Source: Thermosynechococcus sp. NK55a (lineage in GTDB: Bacteria; Cyanobacteriota; Cyanobacteriia; Thermosynechococcales; Thermosynechococcaceae). Taken from it: a DNA stretch of 64,000 nucleotides. Positions 49,543 through 58,827 of the stretch are shown one piece after another. Made by a program: the position numbers and the translations under genes. The notes below the pieces were generated by a model, which searched no databases, was not told the DNA's origin, and saw only the letters and a program-made list of their open reading frames with translations. The DNA is taken from positions 1,764,313-1,828,312 of the forward strand of contig NC_023033.1 in assembly GCF_000505665.1 (NCBI RefSeq), given 5' to 3'. Within the stretch, counting starts at the first letter, position 1. Every line of letters begins with the position of its first letter.

Positions 49543-50991
49543 ATGACCTTGACTGACGTGACTGACATCATTTCCATGACAACTGAACCCCGTTCCAATA
49601 GCCAACTCCTCGCCACAATTGAGGTTTCGGGGGCACACTCTCAACAGGTGTATAACCAAGTGGTCAACGATCTCCTTCGCCACACACAAGTGCCAGGATT
49701 TCGCAAGGGCAAAGCCCCCCGACAGCTTGTATTGCAGCAGCTTGGCAAAGAGCGTCTGCGCTATCTTGCCATGGAAAAACTGATTGAGGATGCTGTCAAA
49801 ACCGCCGTCGAAAAGAACAATATCCCCTACCTAGGCAACCTCGAACTCGAAGGGGGCATTACAGAGCTACTGGATCAATTTCATCCCGGCGAAAACTTTT
49901 CTTTCAGCGTCACCTTTGATGTCGAACCAGAAGTTACGGTCACAGCCTATAAAGGGTTAACCATTGAGTACAGTCCCGTCACCTACAATCCCGCAACCGT
50001 CGAGAAGCTCTTGCAGCGGCACCAACGGGAGCACGCCACCCTCATTCCCGTAGAAGACCGGCCGGCTCAGTGGGGCGATGATGTCACCCTGAAACTAGTG
50101 ACCAAAGATGAAAATGGGGAAGTGGTGAAGGAACTCTCAGCAGATGAATTGCCCCTGTCCCTCGATGAAGATCAACCCTTTTTGCTCAAAGAAATTCCTG
50201 CTGCTGTTGTCGGCATGAGTATTGGTGAAGCGAAAACGGTGTCTGTTACCCAGGCAGCAGAGGTTCCCAAACAGTTGACCGCTGAGATTGAACTCTTGGG
50301 AATTAAAGTCCCGGAACTGCCCCCCCTAGACGATGCCTTTGCCGCTGAGCACAGTGAATTTAGCACGATGGCAGAATTGCGGGCTTATTTAGAGCAAAAT
50401 CACCAAGAGCGAGCTAAAAATCAAGACAAGCAAGCCAAAGAAGCTGCCCTCATTGATACCCTCATTGCTCAAAATCCCGTTGAATTGCCAAAAACCCTGA
50501 TCCATAAAGAAGCAGCTGTGAAGGTGCGGACCACTTTGATGCAAATTCAGTCCCAAGGTGTTGATCTCAACAAGATCATGACCGAGGAACTCTACGAGAA
50601 AATGCGTCAAGAGGCAGAGCCGGCGGCGGCTAAGGAGGTCCACTCCCGTTTGCTGTTGAAGGCGATCGCTCGCCAAGAGGGTATTGAGCCCAGTCCCGAA
50701 GCAGTTGAGGAACGACTAAACCGCTACAAAGAGGTGGTGAGGAACCAAACGGCAAAGGATCTGGAACGACTCCGCGAATTGGCCCACGATGAAGTGCAGC
50801 AGGAGCAAGCCCTCAACTGGCTCCTAGAGCAAAATACATTTCAGCCGGCGCAGTCCGACACAGCCACTGAGCAGTCCCCAGCAAGCGCTGAAGCGCCAGA
50901 GGATACCCAGACGGAGGCCGTTGCCGCAAACCCATCCAAGCTGCAAAAACGATCTGGCAAAAAAGCAAGTTCTGCCCCATCCCAAGAATAG
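49543..50991 (+). CDS. tig: Trigger factor
   Basis: Ribosome-associated chaperone and peptidyl-prolyl isomerase. The N-terminal ribosome-binding signature is [14 protein letters not shown], followed by an FKBP-like domain ([20 protein letters not shown]) and a C-terminal helical chaperone domain with a charged, Ala/Glu/Lys-rich tail. The start is uncertain: an ATG at 49543 has AAGGGG too close, and an ATG at 49576 ([19 protein letters not shown]) aligns best with other trigger factors. It heads a tig-clpP-clpX group. Confidence 0.96.
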   Translation: MTLTDVTDIISMTTEPRSNSQLLATIEVSGAHSQQVYNQVVNDLLRHTQVPGFRKGKAPRQLVLQQLGKERLRYLAMEKLIEDAVKTAVEKNNIPYLGNLELEGGITELLDQFHPGENFSFSVTFDVEPEVTVTAYKGLTIEYSPVTYNPATVEKLLQRHQREHATLIPVEDRPAQWGDDVTLKLVTKDENGEVVKELSADELPLSLDEDQPFLLKEIPAAVVGMSIGEAKTVSVTQAAEVPKQLTAEIELLGIKVPELPPLDDAFAAEHSEFSTMAELRAYLEQNHQERAKNQDKQAKEAALIDTLIAQNPVELPKTLIHKEAAVKVRTTLMQIQSQGVDLNKIMTEELYEKMRQEAEPAAAKEVHSRLLLKAIARQEGIEPSPEAVEERLNRYKEVVRNQTAKDLERLRELAHDEVQQEQALNWLLEQNTFQPAQSDTATEQSPASAEAPEDTQTEAVAANPSKLQKRSGKKASSAPSQE

Positions 50992-51086
50992 TTCGGCATA
51001 ATGAAGGTGATGATCCCTACGGGGATAAACCGCTAGTTACAATCTAGTTACAATTAATTACAAACGAACCGTCATTTTAGGCAACT

Positions 51087-51776
51087 ATGCTGCAATCGCG
51101 TTACGACCATCCCCTTAGTGCCATTCTGCGCTCTCCAGCGCTCAACCTGCCACCTACCCATGCCAATATTGTGCCGATGGTAGTTGAGCAGTCGGGGCGG
51201 GGTGAACGAGCCTTTGACATCTATTCGCGGCTCCTCCGCGAACGGATCATCTTCCTAGGTGGGGGTGCAGGCGATCGCCGGGGCATTGACGATGCGGTTG
51301 CTGACTCCGTTGTGGCACAGCTTCTATTTCTTGATGCCGAGGATCCGGAAAAAGACATTTACCTGTACATCAACTCACCGGGTGGCTCGGTCACAGCCGG
51401 CATGGCCATCTACGATACGATGAAGCACATTCGCCCTGATGTGTGTACCCTCTGCTTTGGCTTGGCGGCAAGCATGGGTGCCTTCTTACTGTCCGGCGGT
51501 ACTCCTGGCAAACGGATGGCGCTGCCCAATGCTCGGATCATGATTCACCAGCCCCTCGGAGGTGCCCAGGGTCAGGCCGTGGATATTGAAATCCAAGCGC
51601 GGGAAATTCTCTACCACAAGCGCAAGCTCAACGAACTCTTGTCACAGCACACGGGGCAACCCATCGAGCGCATTGAAGCGGATACGGAGCGGGATTTCTT
51701 TATGTCCGCTGAAGAGGCAAAAGCCTATGGTCTGATTGATCAGGTGGTGACGCGGCAGACCCTCCCTAGCCACTAA
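51087..51776 (+). CDS. clpP: ATP-dependent Clp protease proteolytic subunit
   Basis: Serine protease core subunit working with ClpX. The 229-residue protein has the catalytic serine in [14 protein letters not shown], the histidine in [11 protein letters not shown] and the usual [19 protein letters not shown] 30-residue N-terminal extension precedes the core. Near residue 60 it reads [20 protein letters not shown], several residues longer than the usual FLG-(x)4-DDxVA, and the extra DNA contains a HIP1 palindrome. It is 33 bases from clpX. Confidence 0.95.
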   Translation: MLQSRYDHPLSAILRSPALNLPPTHANIVPMVVEQSGRGERAFDIYSRLLRERIIFLGGGAGDRRGIDDAVADSVVAQLLFLDAEDPEKDIYLYINSPGGSVTAGMAIYDTMKHIRPDVCTLCFGLAASMGAFLLSGGTPGKRMALPNARIMIHQPLGGAQGQAVDIEIQAREILYHKRKLNELLSQHTGQPIERIEADTERDFFMSAEEAKAYGLIDQVVTRQTLPSH

Positions 51777-51808
51777 GTACACCCTACGTGCACCCCTAGA
51801 GGTTCCCT

Positions 51809-53131
51809 ATGGCCAAATATGACACCCACCTCAAGTGCTCCTTTTGTGGTAAGTCACAGGAACAGGTGCGCAAGCTTATCGCGGGCCCTGGGGTCTATAT
51901 CTGTGATGAATGCGTAGAGCTGTGTAATGAAATCCTCGATGAGGAATTGGCCACCGTTCCCAATGTCGCCGCTCCCCGTCGAGAATCCACGCCGTCGCGA
52001 TCGCCCCGCAGCACACCCCGTAGTCGCCCCCTCAGTCAGGTCCCCAAGCCTCGGCAAATCAAGGAATTTCTTGATAAGCATGTGGTCGGGCAGCACGAAG
52101 CCAAGAAAATCCTCGCGGTTGCAGTCTACAACCATTACAAGCGCCTGAGTCTTCTGGATAGCGATCAGCGGGGCGATGACAACGTCGAACTGCAAAAGTC
52201 CAATATCCTGCTCATTGGCCCGACGGGTTCCGGCAAGACTCTCTTGGCTCAGACGTTGGCGAAGCTCCTCGATGTTCCCTTTGCGGTTGCCGATGCCACC
52301 ACCCTCACGGAAGCAGGTTATGTGGGGGAAGATGTGGAAAATATCCTGCTGCGGTTGCTGCAAAACGCCAATATGGATGTGGAGGAAGCACAGCGGGGGA
52401 TTATCTACATTGACGAGATTGATAAAATTGCCCGCAAAAGTGAGAACCCCTCAATTACCCGTGATGTTTCGGGGGAAGGGGTACAGCAGGCGCTACTGAA
52501 GATACTGGAGGGGACGATCGCCAATGTGCCACCCCAGGGGGGGCGCAAGCATCCCTACCAAGACTGCATTCAAATCGACACGACGAATATCCTCTTTATC
52601 TGCGGCGGCGCCTTTGTGGGTTTAGAAAAGACCATTGAGCAGCGGGTGGGCAAAAAAGCGATGGGCTTTGTCCGTGATGGCGAGCTCCTTCCCAAGGAAA
52701 AACGCTCTGCGGATATTCTCAAGGAACTGGAGCCCCACGATCTGGTGAAGTACGGCATGATTCCAGAGTTCATTGGCCGTATTCCGGTGGTTGCTGTGCT
52801 AGAGCCGCTGGATGTGGCGGCCTTGGCAGAAATTCTCACCCAACCTCAAAACGCGCTCCTGAAGCAGTACCAAAAACTGATGCGCATGGACAGTGTGGAG
52901 TTGCGCTTTGAACCGGCTGCGGTGGAGGCGATCGCCCAAGAGGCCTACCGTCGCAAAACCGGTGCCCGTGCCCTGCGCGCCATTGTTGAAGAGATTATGC
53001 TGGATGTAATGTACGAACTGCCCTCCCGCAAAGATCTGCGGGAATGTACCATCACTCCCGAAATGGTGGAAAAACGCTCCACGGCTGAACTGCTCCTGCA
53101 TCCTTCTTCGCTGCCGACACTATCGGCATAG
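51809..53131 (+). CDS. clpX: ATP-dependent Clp protease ATP-binding subunit ClpX
   Basis: AAA+ unfoldase for ClpP. The N-terminal zinc finger is [20 protein letters not shown] then [10 protein letters not shown] (two C-x2-C pairs). The linker is Ser/Arg/Pro-rich (about 52-82). The AAA+ core has Walker [19 protein letters not shown], Walker [13 protein letters not shown] and the later sensor regions. The 440-residue length is normal. Follows clpP directly. Confidence 0.98.
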   Translation: MAKYDTHLKCSFCGKSQEQVRKLIAGPGVYICDECVELCNEILDEELATVPNVAAPRRESTPSRSPRSTPRSRPLSQVPKPRQIKEFLDKHVVGQHEAKKILAVAVYNHYKRLSLLDSDQRGDDNVELQKSNILLIGPTGSGKTLLAQTLAKLLDVPFAVADATTLTEAGYVGEDVENILLRLLQNANMDVEEAQRGIIYIDEIDKIARKSENPSITRDVSGEGVQQALLKILEGTIANVPPQGGRKHPYQDCIQIDTTNILFICGGAFVGLEKTIEQRVGKKAMGFVRDGELLPKEKRSADILKELEPHDLVKYGMIPEFIGRIPVVAVLEPLDVAALAEILTQPQNALLKQYQKLMRMDSVELRFEPAAVEAIAQEAYRRKTGARALRAIVEEIMLDVMYELPSRKDLRECTITPEMVEKRSTAELLLHPSSLPTLSA

Positions 53132-53149
53132 GGTTATAGCTACGGAGGA

Positions 53150-53869
53150 CTAGAAGAAAACGTGGCTATCGGGCATCAAGCTCAACTCAAGGGGAACCGC
53201 ATGGGGATCCGTCTCTAGGGTAGCGCGAATCAAATGGGCAACGGTGGCCGGTCGCAGGAGTTTCTGGCGATCAATTTTGAGGCTGACAGTATCCCAAAAG
53301 GGGGTATCCACACCGCCAAAGTAGAACAGGCTAAAGCGAATGCCATAGCGCTTCAGTTCTTCGGCCATACACTTGCTAAAGCCCACTACCCCAAATTTTG
53401 CAGCACAGTAGGCCGACCCCATCGCCATTGAATGTTTACCGAGAATGCCGACAATGGTGCAGATGTGTCCCTGCTGCTGCGCTTTCATGAGTTCGGCAGC
53501 CTGTTGGGTGGTGTAAAAGCAACCCTTGAGGTTAAGGTCTAACATTTGATCTAGTTCAGCCGCAGTAATCTTTTGATAGGGCTTGAGGAGGCCAGCGCCC
53601 GCTGCGTTGATCAATACATCGAGTCGTCCCTGTTGACTGCGGATAGCTTGCATCAATGCGCTCACTTGCTCCGGTTGGGTGATGTCACAGGGCTGAATTT
53701 GTACCGTTACTGAGGAGGGAAGTTGCTCTGCCAAGGCCTGCAGGCGATCGCGCGAGCGTGCCGCTAAGACCAACGTGGCACCGGTTTCTTGGAGTTGCTC
53801 GACAACGGCTTGACCAATACCCCCTGTGGCACCCACCACTAACACCACACGATCTGCTAAGACACTCAT
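53150..53869 (-). CDS. Short-chain dehydrogenase/reductase
   Basis: A 239-residue SDR. The NAD(P)-binding loop is VVGATGGIGQAVVEQL, the NAAGAG motif follows, and the catalytic Ser and YxxxK are in KHSMAMGSAYCAAKFG. The N-terminus lacks a clear NADP-specific arginine pattern beyond LAARSRDRLQAL, typical of NADP users. Substrate unknown. It converges on clpX and ends 18 bases from its stop. Confidence 0.92.
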   Translation of the reverse strand: MSVLADRVVLVVGATGGIGQAVVEQLQETGATLVLAARSRDRLQALAEQLPSSVTVQIQPCDITQPEQVSALMQAIRSQQGRLDVLINAAGAGLLKPYQKITAAELDQMLDLNLKGCFYTTQQAAELMKAQQQGHICTIVGILGKHSMAMGSAYCAAKFGVVGFSKCMAEELKRYGIRFSLFYFGGVDTPFWDTVSLKIDRQKLLRPATVAHLIRATLETDPHAVPLELSLMPDSHVFF

Positions 53870-54032
53870 TTTGTTACATTTCTTTATGTTTACCCTTTTA
53901 TCCTAGCGTTTCTTGAATGCCCGAGAACCTGCCAATGGCTTAGGCGATCCAATTTAGAAAGACAAGCCTTTGTTCTGCGTATTAGGATTGAGCCGTTAGG
54001 CTTCTCGCCTAGGTGTGACGGAGTTGGGATGA

Positions 54033-57000
54033 ATGACGCAACAACCACAACCCCCCTCTAGTCTTCGGGTTGGTCAGTGGGGATGGAGAATGATTGGCTT
54101 GGCGGCCCTAGGGGCGATCGCGGTTGGCACGCGGACGTGGTGGTTTGTGCGCTATGAATTAGCTCCTGAAATCGCCCAACAACTGCAACAGCGCCTCAAT
54201 CGGCCAGTGGAAATTGGTAGCGTCGAGTACGTCGGGCTGAATGTTGTGCGTTTTGGCGCCTCAGCGGTTCCCAGTTACACGCCAGAGAAGGGTAGCCCAG
54301 AATTGGACAATGCCCTAATCAACAGCATTGAGGTTGCCTTTAATCCATGGCAGCTCCTGACGGGTCAAAAGCTCGATATTGAGATTACCCTCCACCAACC
54401 CCAACTCACGGTGGTTCAGGATGCCCAAGGGCAGTGGTGGCGCACGGAAGTTAAGCTGCTAGAGGAGGAGCCGACCTTCTTTCAACTGAATCAAATCAGC
54501 GTGAAGGTGCGGGATGGCTCTGTGCTGGTTCAGCCCTTTCAGCGTCCTGCCTACCTGCTGCGTCGAATTCATGGGGGATTGACCCTGACGCCCGATCGCC
54601 AGCAGTTTGCCCTTGCTGGTCAACTGGCAGGACACCTGGCCGGCGGTGGCCAATGGCGATTGCAGGGGGACTGGAACCAATCCCAAGAAAGGGGACAACT
54701 GGATTTGCGCTTTAGGAAGATTCCCCTTGCGCTCGGTAATGAGATTCTGCCAAGGACCATTCGTGTCCAAGGGGGCCAACTGGCGGGGCAGTTGCGCGTT
54801 CGCCTTCCTCTGTCAGAAACACCCCAAGTCACGGGTCAAATTTGGTTGCGCGATGGTAGGCTGCGCACGGCCTTTGTGCCCCAGGATATCAAAGCAGTGC
54901 AGGCCCATGTGCAATTGCAGGGCAATCAGGCAAAGCTCCACTATTTGCGCGGGGCGATCGCTAACGTCCGCTGGCAGGCTGCAGGCACGGTTAGTCCTGA
55001 AAGGGGCTGGAATATCAATGCTCAAGTGTCGAGGTTTGACCTCATCCCCACCTTGAGGGCCTTGCAGATTACGCCGCCTGTTCCCCTCAAGGGTCAAGTA
55101 GAAGTTCCTACCTTCCGCCTGCAGGGGGATCTGGAGAATCCTAAAATCGTGGGTGAACTGCGCAGCCAAAGACCTCTCCAAGTGGATCAACTGCAACTGC
55201 AACAGGTGAGGCTGCCATTTATGGCCTCCCTTGAGGGGGGGGTTAGGCTGATGGATGTCCGCGCCCAGTTGGTGGATGGGGGTGAGGTACGGGCAACGGT
55301 AGGGATACAGCCCACAGGGGAGTTTCGCGGCCAAGCACAAGTGCAGCGGGTGAATCTGCAGGCGATCGCCCGCCGCTATGATGTGGTTCCCCCCATATCC
55401 CTAGGGGAGGGCTTTGCGCACTTGGATTTTCGTGGCAGTCTGCGTACCCCAGAGGCTTGGCAGGCCAATGCGGCCTTTCAACTACCGACTGCTCAGTATC
55501 CACTGCGGGGCACCGCTCGTCTGACGCAAACCCAACTGGTTGTTCCTGAGTTTCAAATGCAGTTTCTCGGCGGGAGTCTGCGGGGTCAAGTGCAAGCTGC
55601 TGCTGGTCGGTGGCAGTTACAGGCTCAGGTCGCAAATATTCCCCTGCGGCAGTTGAATCAAGATTTACAAGGTCGGCTCAGGGGGCAGGCGATCGCCCAA
55701 GGGCGAGTGGATCAACTGACGTTGCCAGCGATTCGCGCCAGTGCCAATCTCGAAGTCGATCAAACCCCCACAGGGGATCCCCTGATTGCGGCTGTGAACT
55801 GGGATGGCCAGCAATTGCAAGTCCAACAAGCCACCCTCGGTGCTATCCGCGCCCAAGGAACCATTGGCGTTGATTTGGCGGCTTTAAAACCTACTGACAT
55901 TCAATTGGGCATCCAAGCCAGGAATCTCTCCCTGAGTAGGTTAAGTACCGTCTTGAAACCGAATCTCCCTGTTTCCCTCGTCCTTGCCGGCACAACGTCC
56001 TTTGAAGGCCAACTCACAGGCCGCCTCAATCGGCTCCAGTTTCAGGGGACACTGCTGACCCAAGGATTGGCAGTGAATGATTTACGCTTTGCCCCTCAAC
56101 TCACGGGCACGGTTGCCCTGGGCCAACAACAGGGGGCAACCCTCAATTTACAGGGTGGGGGCGATCGCTTGGCGCTTCGTCTGGATGCCGATGGCTTACC
56201 CCACTCCCTGCTGATTCAACGGCAACAGGCGCAACTCATTGGTCAGCGCCAAGGGGAAATCTTTGATCTGCGTCTTCAGCAATTTCCCGTGGAATCCCTG
56301 CGGTTACGTTTGCCGGAATTTCCTAGGGATGCCATTCTCGCAGGAGTCGCCTCTGGCGAGCTACAGTTGCAAAACTGGACAAGCGCTCAGGGCAGTTTTA
56401 CGGTAGAGCGACCGGGATTAGGGGCATGGCGGGGCGATCGCCTGCAAGGGCAATTTCGTCTGAGGCGCGATCGCCTGACGATTCAATCGGGCCTTTTTGA
56501 AAAAGGGAAAAGTCGCTATGAATTCACTGCCGATCTCCAGCCTCAGCAATTGGGGGCGCAGCTGGCGATTGCCCAAGGCAATTTGGCGGATTTGACAGGA
56601 CTAGCCACTGTCCTCGGGATTGCTCAACCCACCGCTCGGGGCACTGCTGCAGATTTGGGTACACCCACCGCAGGGGAAGGTCTGCCAGTATCACTGCTAA
56701 CGCAAATTCGCCGCCTTGCCGAAATCGAGATGCTACAAGCCCAAGCGGCTTTGGTGCGGCGGCCGGAACTACTGCCCTCCCTAGATCAGCTTCAGGGCAT
56801 GTTTAATGGCCAAATCAATCTGAGTCAAACCCCCCAGTCAGGTCTTGTGGCCAGCTTTGATCTCAAGGGCGCCAATTGGCAGTGGGGAAATTACCAAGTG
56901 GATCAGTTTCTTGGTCGCGGTCGCTTTGCCCAAAATCGACTGGTGCTGACGACCCTCAATATGCTCATCAACGGTGGGCAATTGAATGTCAATGGCATTT

Positions 57001-58742
57001 TCGGCGGTAACCAGCAAAAGGCCCAACTGCGGCTAGCGCAATTCCCTGTGGGTCTTGTGGCCAGTCTTTTGCCGCCGGGGGTGGATCTGGAGGGTCAAGT
57101 GAATGCCCAAGCGGTGTTAACTGGCTCATGGCAGCAGCCCATTCTCGCGGGTGAGGCTACCCTTGCGGAGGGTCGGTTGAATCAACGTCCCCTTGAAGTT
57201 GCCAATGCCACATTCCGCTATGCCCAAAATCGGCTTGCCCTGCAGGCGATCGCCCGCTTGGATACGCCAGAACCCCTGAGGGTGACGGGTTCAGTTCCCT
57301 TGATCTATCCCCTTGATCCGCGACCAGTGGTAGATCCGCAGTTAGCCCTAGATGTGAGTGTCAAGGATGAGGGCTTGTCCTTCATCAACCTCTTGACGGA
57401 TCAGGTGCAATGGCAACAAGGAAAGGGGCTTTTCCAAGCTCAACTGCGGGGCACATGGGACGCTCCCATTGTGAATGGCCTCCTTAGTTTGGATGATGCG
57501 GTTATTAAAACTCCTGCCTTTGAGGAGCCAGTGACAAATCTCAGTGCACGGGTGCGCTTCGATCGCGATCGCCTACGGGTGGATGGGATTCAAGGTCGCT
57601 TTAGCCAAGGGCAAATTACCATGACAGGGGTGCTGCCAATTCAGACTCCCTTGGCCGCAGATGATCCAGATGCTGCAACACCCCTCACTGCTTCCCTGCG
57701 ACAATTGCAAGTGAATGCCGGCAATATCTATCGCGGTGCAGTAGATGGCACACTCGTAATTAGGGATACCCTCCTAAGTCCTGATCTGGGGGGCAGTGTC
57801 CAACTCAGCCAAGGCCGCTTGGATTTAGGCGCAATCAATGGTTTTGCTAATGGCAATGGGTTAGCCAATCCTGCTAACTCTCTATTTGAACCACTGGTCT
57901 TTGGGAATTTAGAAATTAATATCTTAGATTCCTTGCGGGTGACGCGATCGCCCGTTCTCAACCTAACGGCCACTGGTCATTTAACCCTCAATGGCGGCCT
58001 CGATAGTCTTCAGCCTGACGGCAAAATTCGCCTCACGGGAGGGCAACTGAATCTTTTTACCACCCTCTTTCTGCTCCAGCGGCGAGCGGATAACTATGTG
58101 CTCTTTACCCCCGCCAATGGCTTGGATCCCGAACTCAACCTCACCCTTGCTGCCACTGCCACTGAAGTGTATACCCCCGGTACGGTGACGCGACTATCGG
58201 ATGTGGGTTCCGTGACAGCCACCAGCCTAGGAACGTTGAACACCATTCGGATCACTGCCCGCATCAATGGTCGTGCCAGTCAACTCCAAACCAATTTACC
58301 TGCGGTGCTTGAGCTATCCAGTACCCCCTCCCGTAGCCCAACTGAACTACTGGCATTGATGGGCGGTGGCTCAATTGCGGATCTCAACCAAGTGGGGGGA
58401 GAAACAGTCGTCGCCAGTCTCGCCGGATCTGCTCTTTTCAATAACCTACAGGCATTGATTGATCAGGCCACGGGTAACCGCACCTCGTTTCGGATTTTTC
58501 CAGCCGTGGTGCCCCCCGATCGCCAAGCCCAAAGCCAAGCCCCAACCCTTACCGTGGGGGCTGAACTCGGCTTCCAAGTAAATAGTTTTACCTCGGTCTC
58601 CCTCTTGCAGTTGCTAACTGCCCCCAATGATCCGACGCGCTTTAACCTTGGGTTTCAGGTGACAGAGCAGATTCGCCTTGGCGGACAGGTGAGCACCAGT
58701 GGTCAGGGCACAGGCTTTCTTGAGTTCCGTTACCGTTTTTAA
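54033..58742 (+). CDS. TamB-like envelope biogenesis protein (DUF490)
   Basis: A 1569-residue protein with one N-terminal anchor helix (about 18-40; MIGLAALGAIAVGTRTWWFV) and a very long beta-rich, repeat-like periplasmic region without Cys-rich motifs, ending in a DUF490/TamB C-terminal domain (LLALMGGGSIADLNQVGGE to the terminal FLEFRYRF). TamB-type proteins span the periplasm and carry lipid between membranes, working with outer-membrane TamA/Omp85; no Omp85 gene is adjacent here. Lipid transport is inferred from the family. The predicted product is by far the largest in the window. Confidence 0.9.
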   Translation: MTQQPQPPSSLRVGQWGWRMIGLAALGAIAVGTRTWWFVRYELAPEIAQQLQQRLNRPVEIGSVEYVGLNVVRFGASAVPSYTPEKGSPELDNALINSIEVAFNPWQLLTGQKLDIEITLHQPQLTVVQDAQGQWWRTEVKLLEEEPTFFQLNQISVKVRDGSVLVQPFQRPAYLLRRIHGGLTLTPDRQQFALAGQLAGHLAGGGQWRLQGDWNQSQERGQLDLRFRKIPLALGNEILPRTIRVQGGQLAGQLRVRLPLSETPQVTGQIWLRDGRLRTAFVPQDIKAVQAHVQLQGNQAKLHYLRGAIANVRWQAAGTVSPERGWNINAQVSRFDLIPTLRALQITPPVPLKGQVEVPTFRLQGDLENPKIVGELRSQRPLQVDQLQLQQVRLPFMASLEGGVRLMDVRAQLVDGGEVRATVGIQPTGEFRGQAQVQRVNLQAIARRYDVVPPISLGEGFAHLDFRGSLRTPEAWQANAAFQLPTAQYPLRGTARLTQTQLVVPEFQMQFLGGSLRGQVQAAAGRWQLQAQVANIPLRQLNQDLQGRLRGQAIAQGRVDQLTLPAIRASANLEVDQTPTGDPLIAAVNWDGQQLQVQQATLGAIRAQGTIGVDLAALKPTDIQLGIQARNLSLSRLSTVLKPNLPVSLVLAGTTSFEGQLTGRLNRLQFQGTLLTQGLAVNDLRFAPQLTGTVALGQQQGATLNLQGGGDRLALRLDADGLPHSLLIQRQQAQLIGQRQGEIFDLRLQQFPVESLRLRLPEFPRDAILAGVASGELQLQNWTSAQGSFTVERPGLGAWRGDRLQGQFRLRRDRLTIQSGLFEKGKSRYEFTADLQPQQLGAQLAIAQGNLADLTGLATVLGIAQPTARGTAADLGTPTAGEGLPVSLLTQIRRLAEIEMLQAQAALVRRPELLPSLDQLQGMFNGQINLSQTPQSGLVASFDLKGANWQWGNYQVDQFLGRGRFAQNRLVLTTLNMLINGGQLNVNGIFGGNQQKAQLRLAQFPVGLVASLLPPGVDLEGQVNAQAVLTGSWQQPILAGEATLAEGRLNQRPLEVANATFRYAQNRLALQAIARLDTPEPLRVTGSVPLIYPLDPRPVVDPQLALDVSVKDEGLSFINLLTDQVQWQQGKGLFQAQLRGTWDAPIVNGLLSLDDAVIKTPAFEEPVTNLSARVRFDRDRLRVDGIQGRFSQGQITMTGVLPIQTPLAADDPDAATPLTASLRQLQVNAGNIYRGAVDGTLVIRDTLLSPDLGGSVQLSQGRLDLGAINGFANGNGLANPANSLFEPLVFGNLEINILDSLRVTRSPVLNLTATGHLTLNGGLDSLQPDGKIRLTGGQLNLFTTLFLLQRRADNYVLFTPANGLDPELNLTLAATATEVYTPGTVTRLSDVGSVTATSLGTLNTIRITARINGRASQLQTNLPAVLELSSTPSRSPTELLALMGGGSIADLNQVGGETVVASLAGSALFNNLQALIDQATGNRTSFRIFPAVVPPDRQAQSQAPTLTVGAELGFQVNSFTSVSLLQLLTAPNDPTRFNLGFQVTEQIRLGGQVSTSGQGTGFLEFRYRF

Positions 58743-58827
58743 TGTCGTCTATGATCAGAGTACTGCCAGCAACGCTCAAGCTTAGAAGGTAACAATTGCG
58801 GCAGTTGCAGTCGCCTCGGTATCAATC

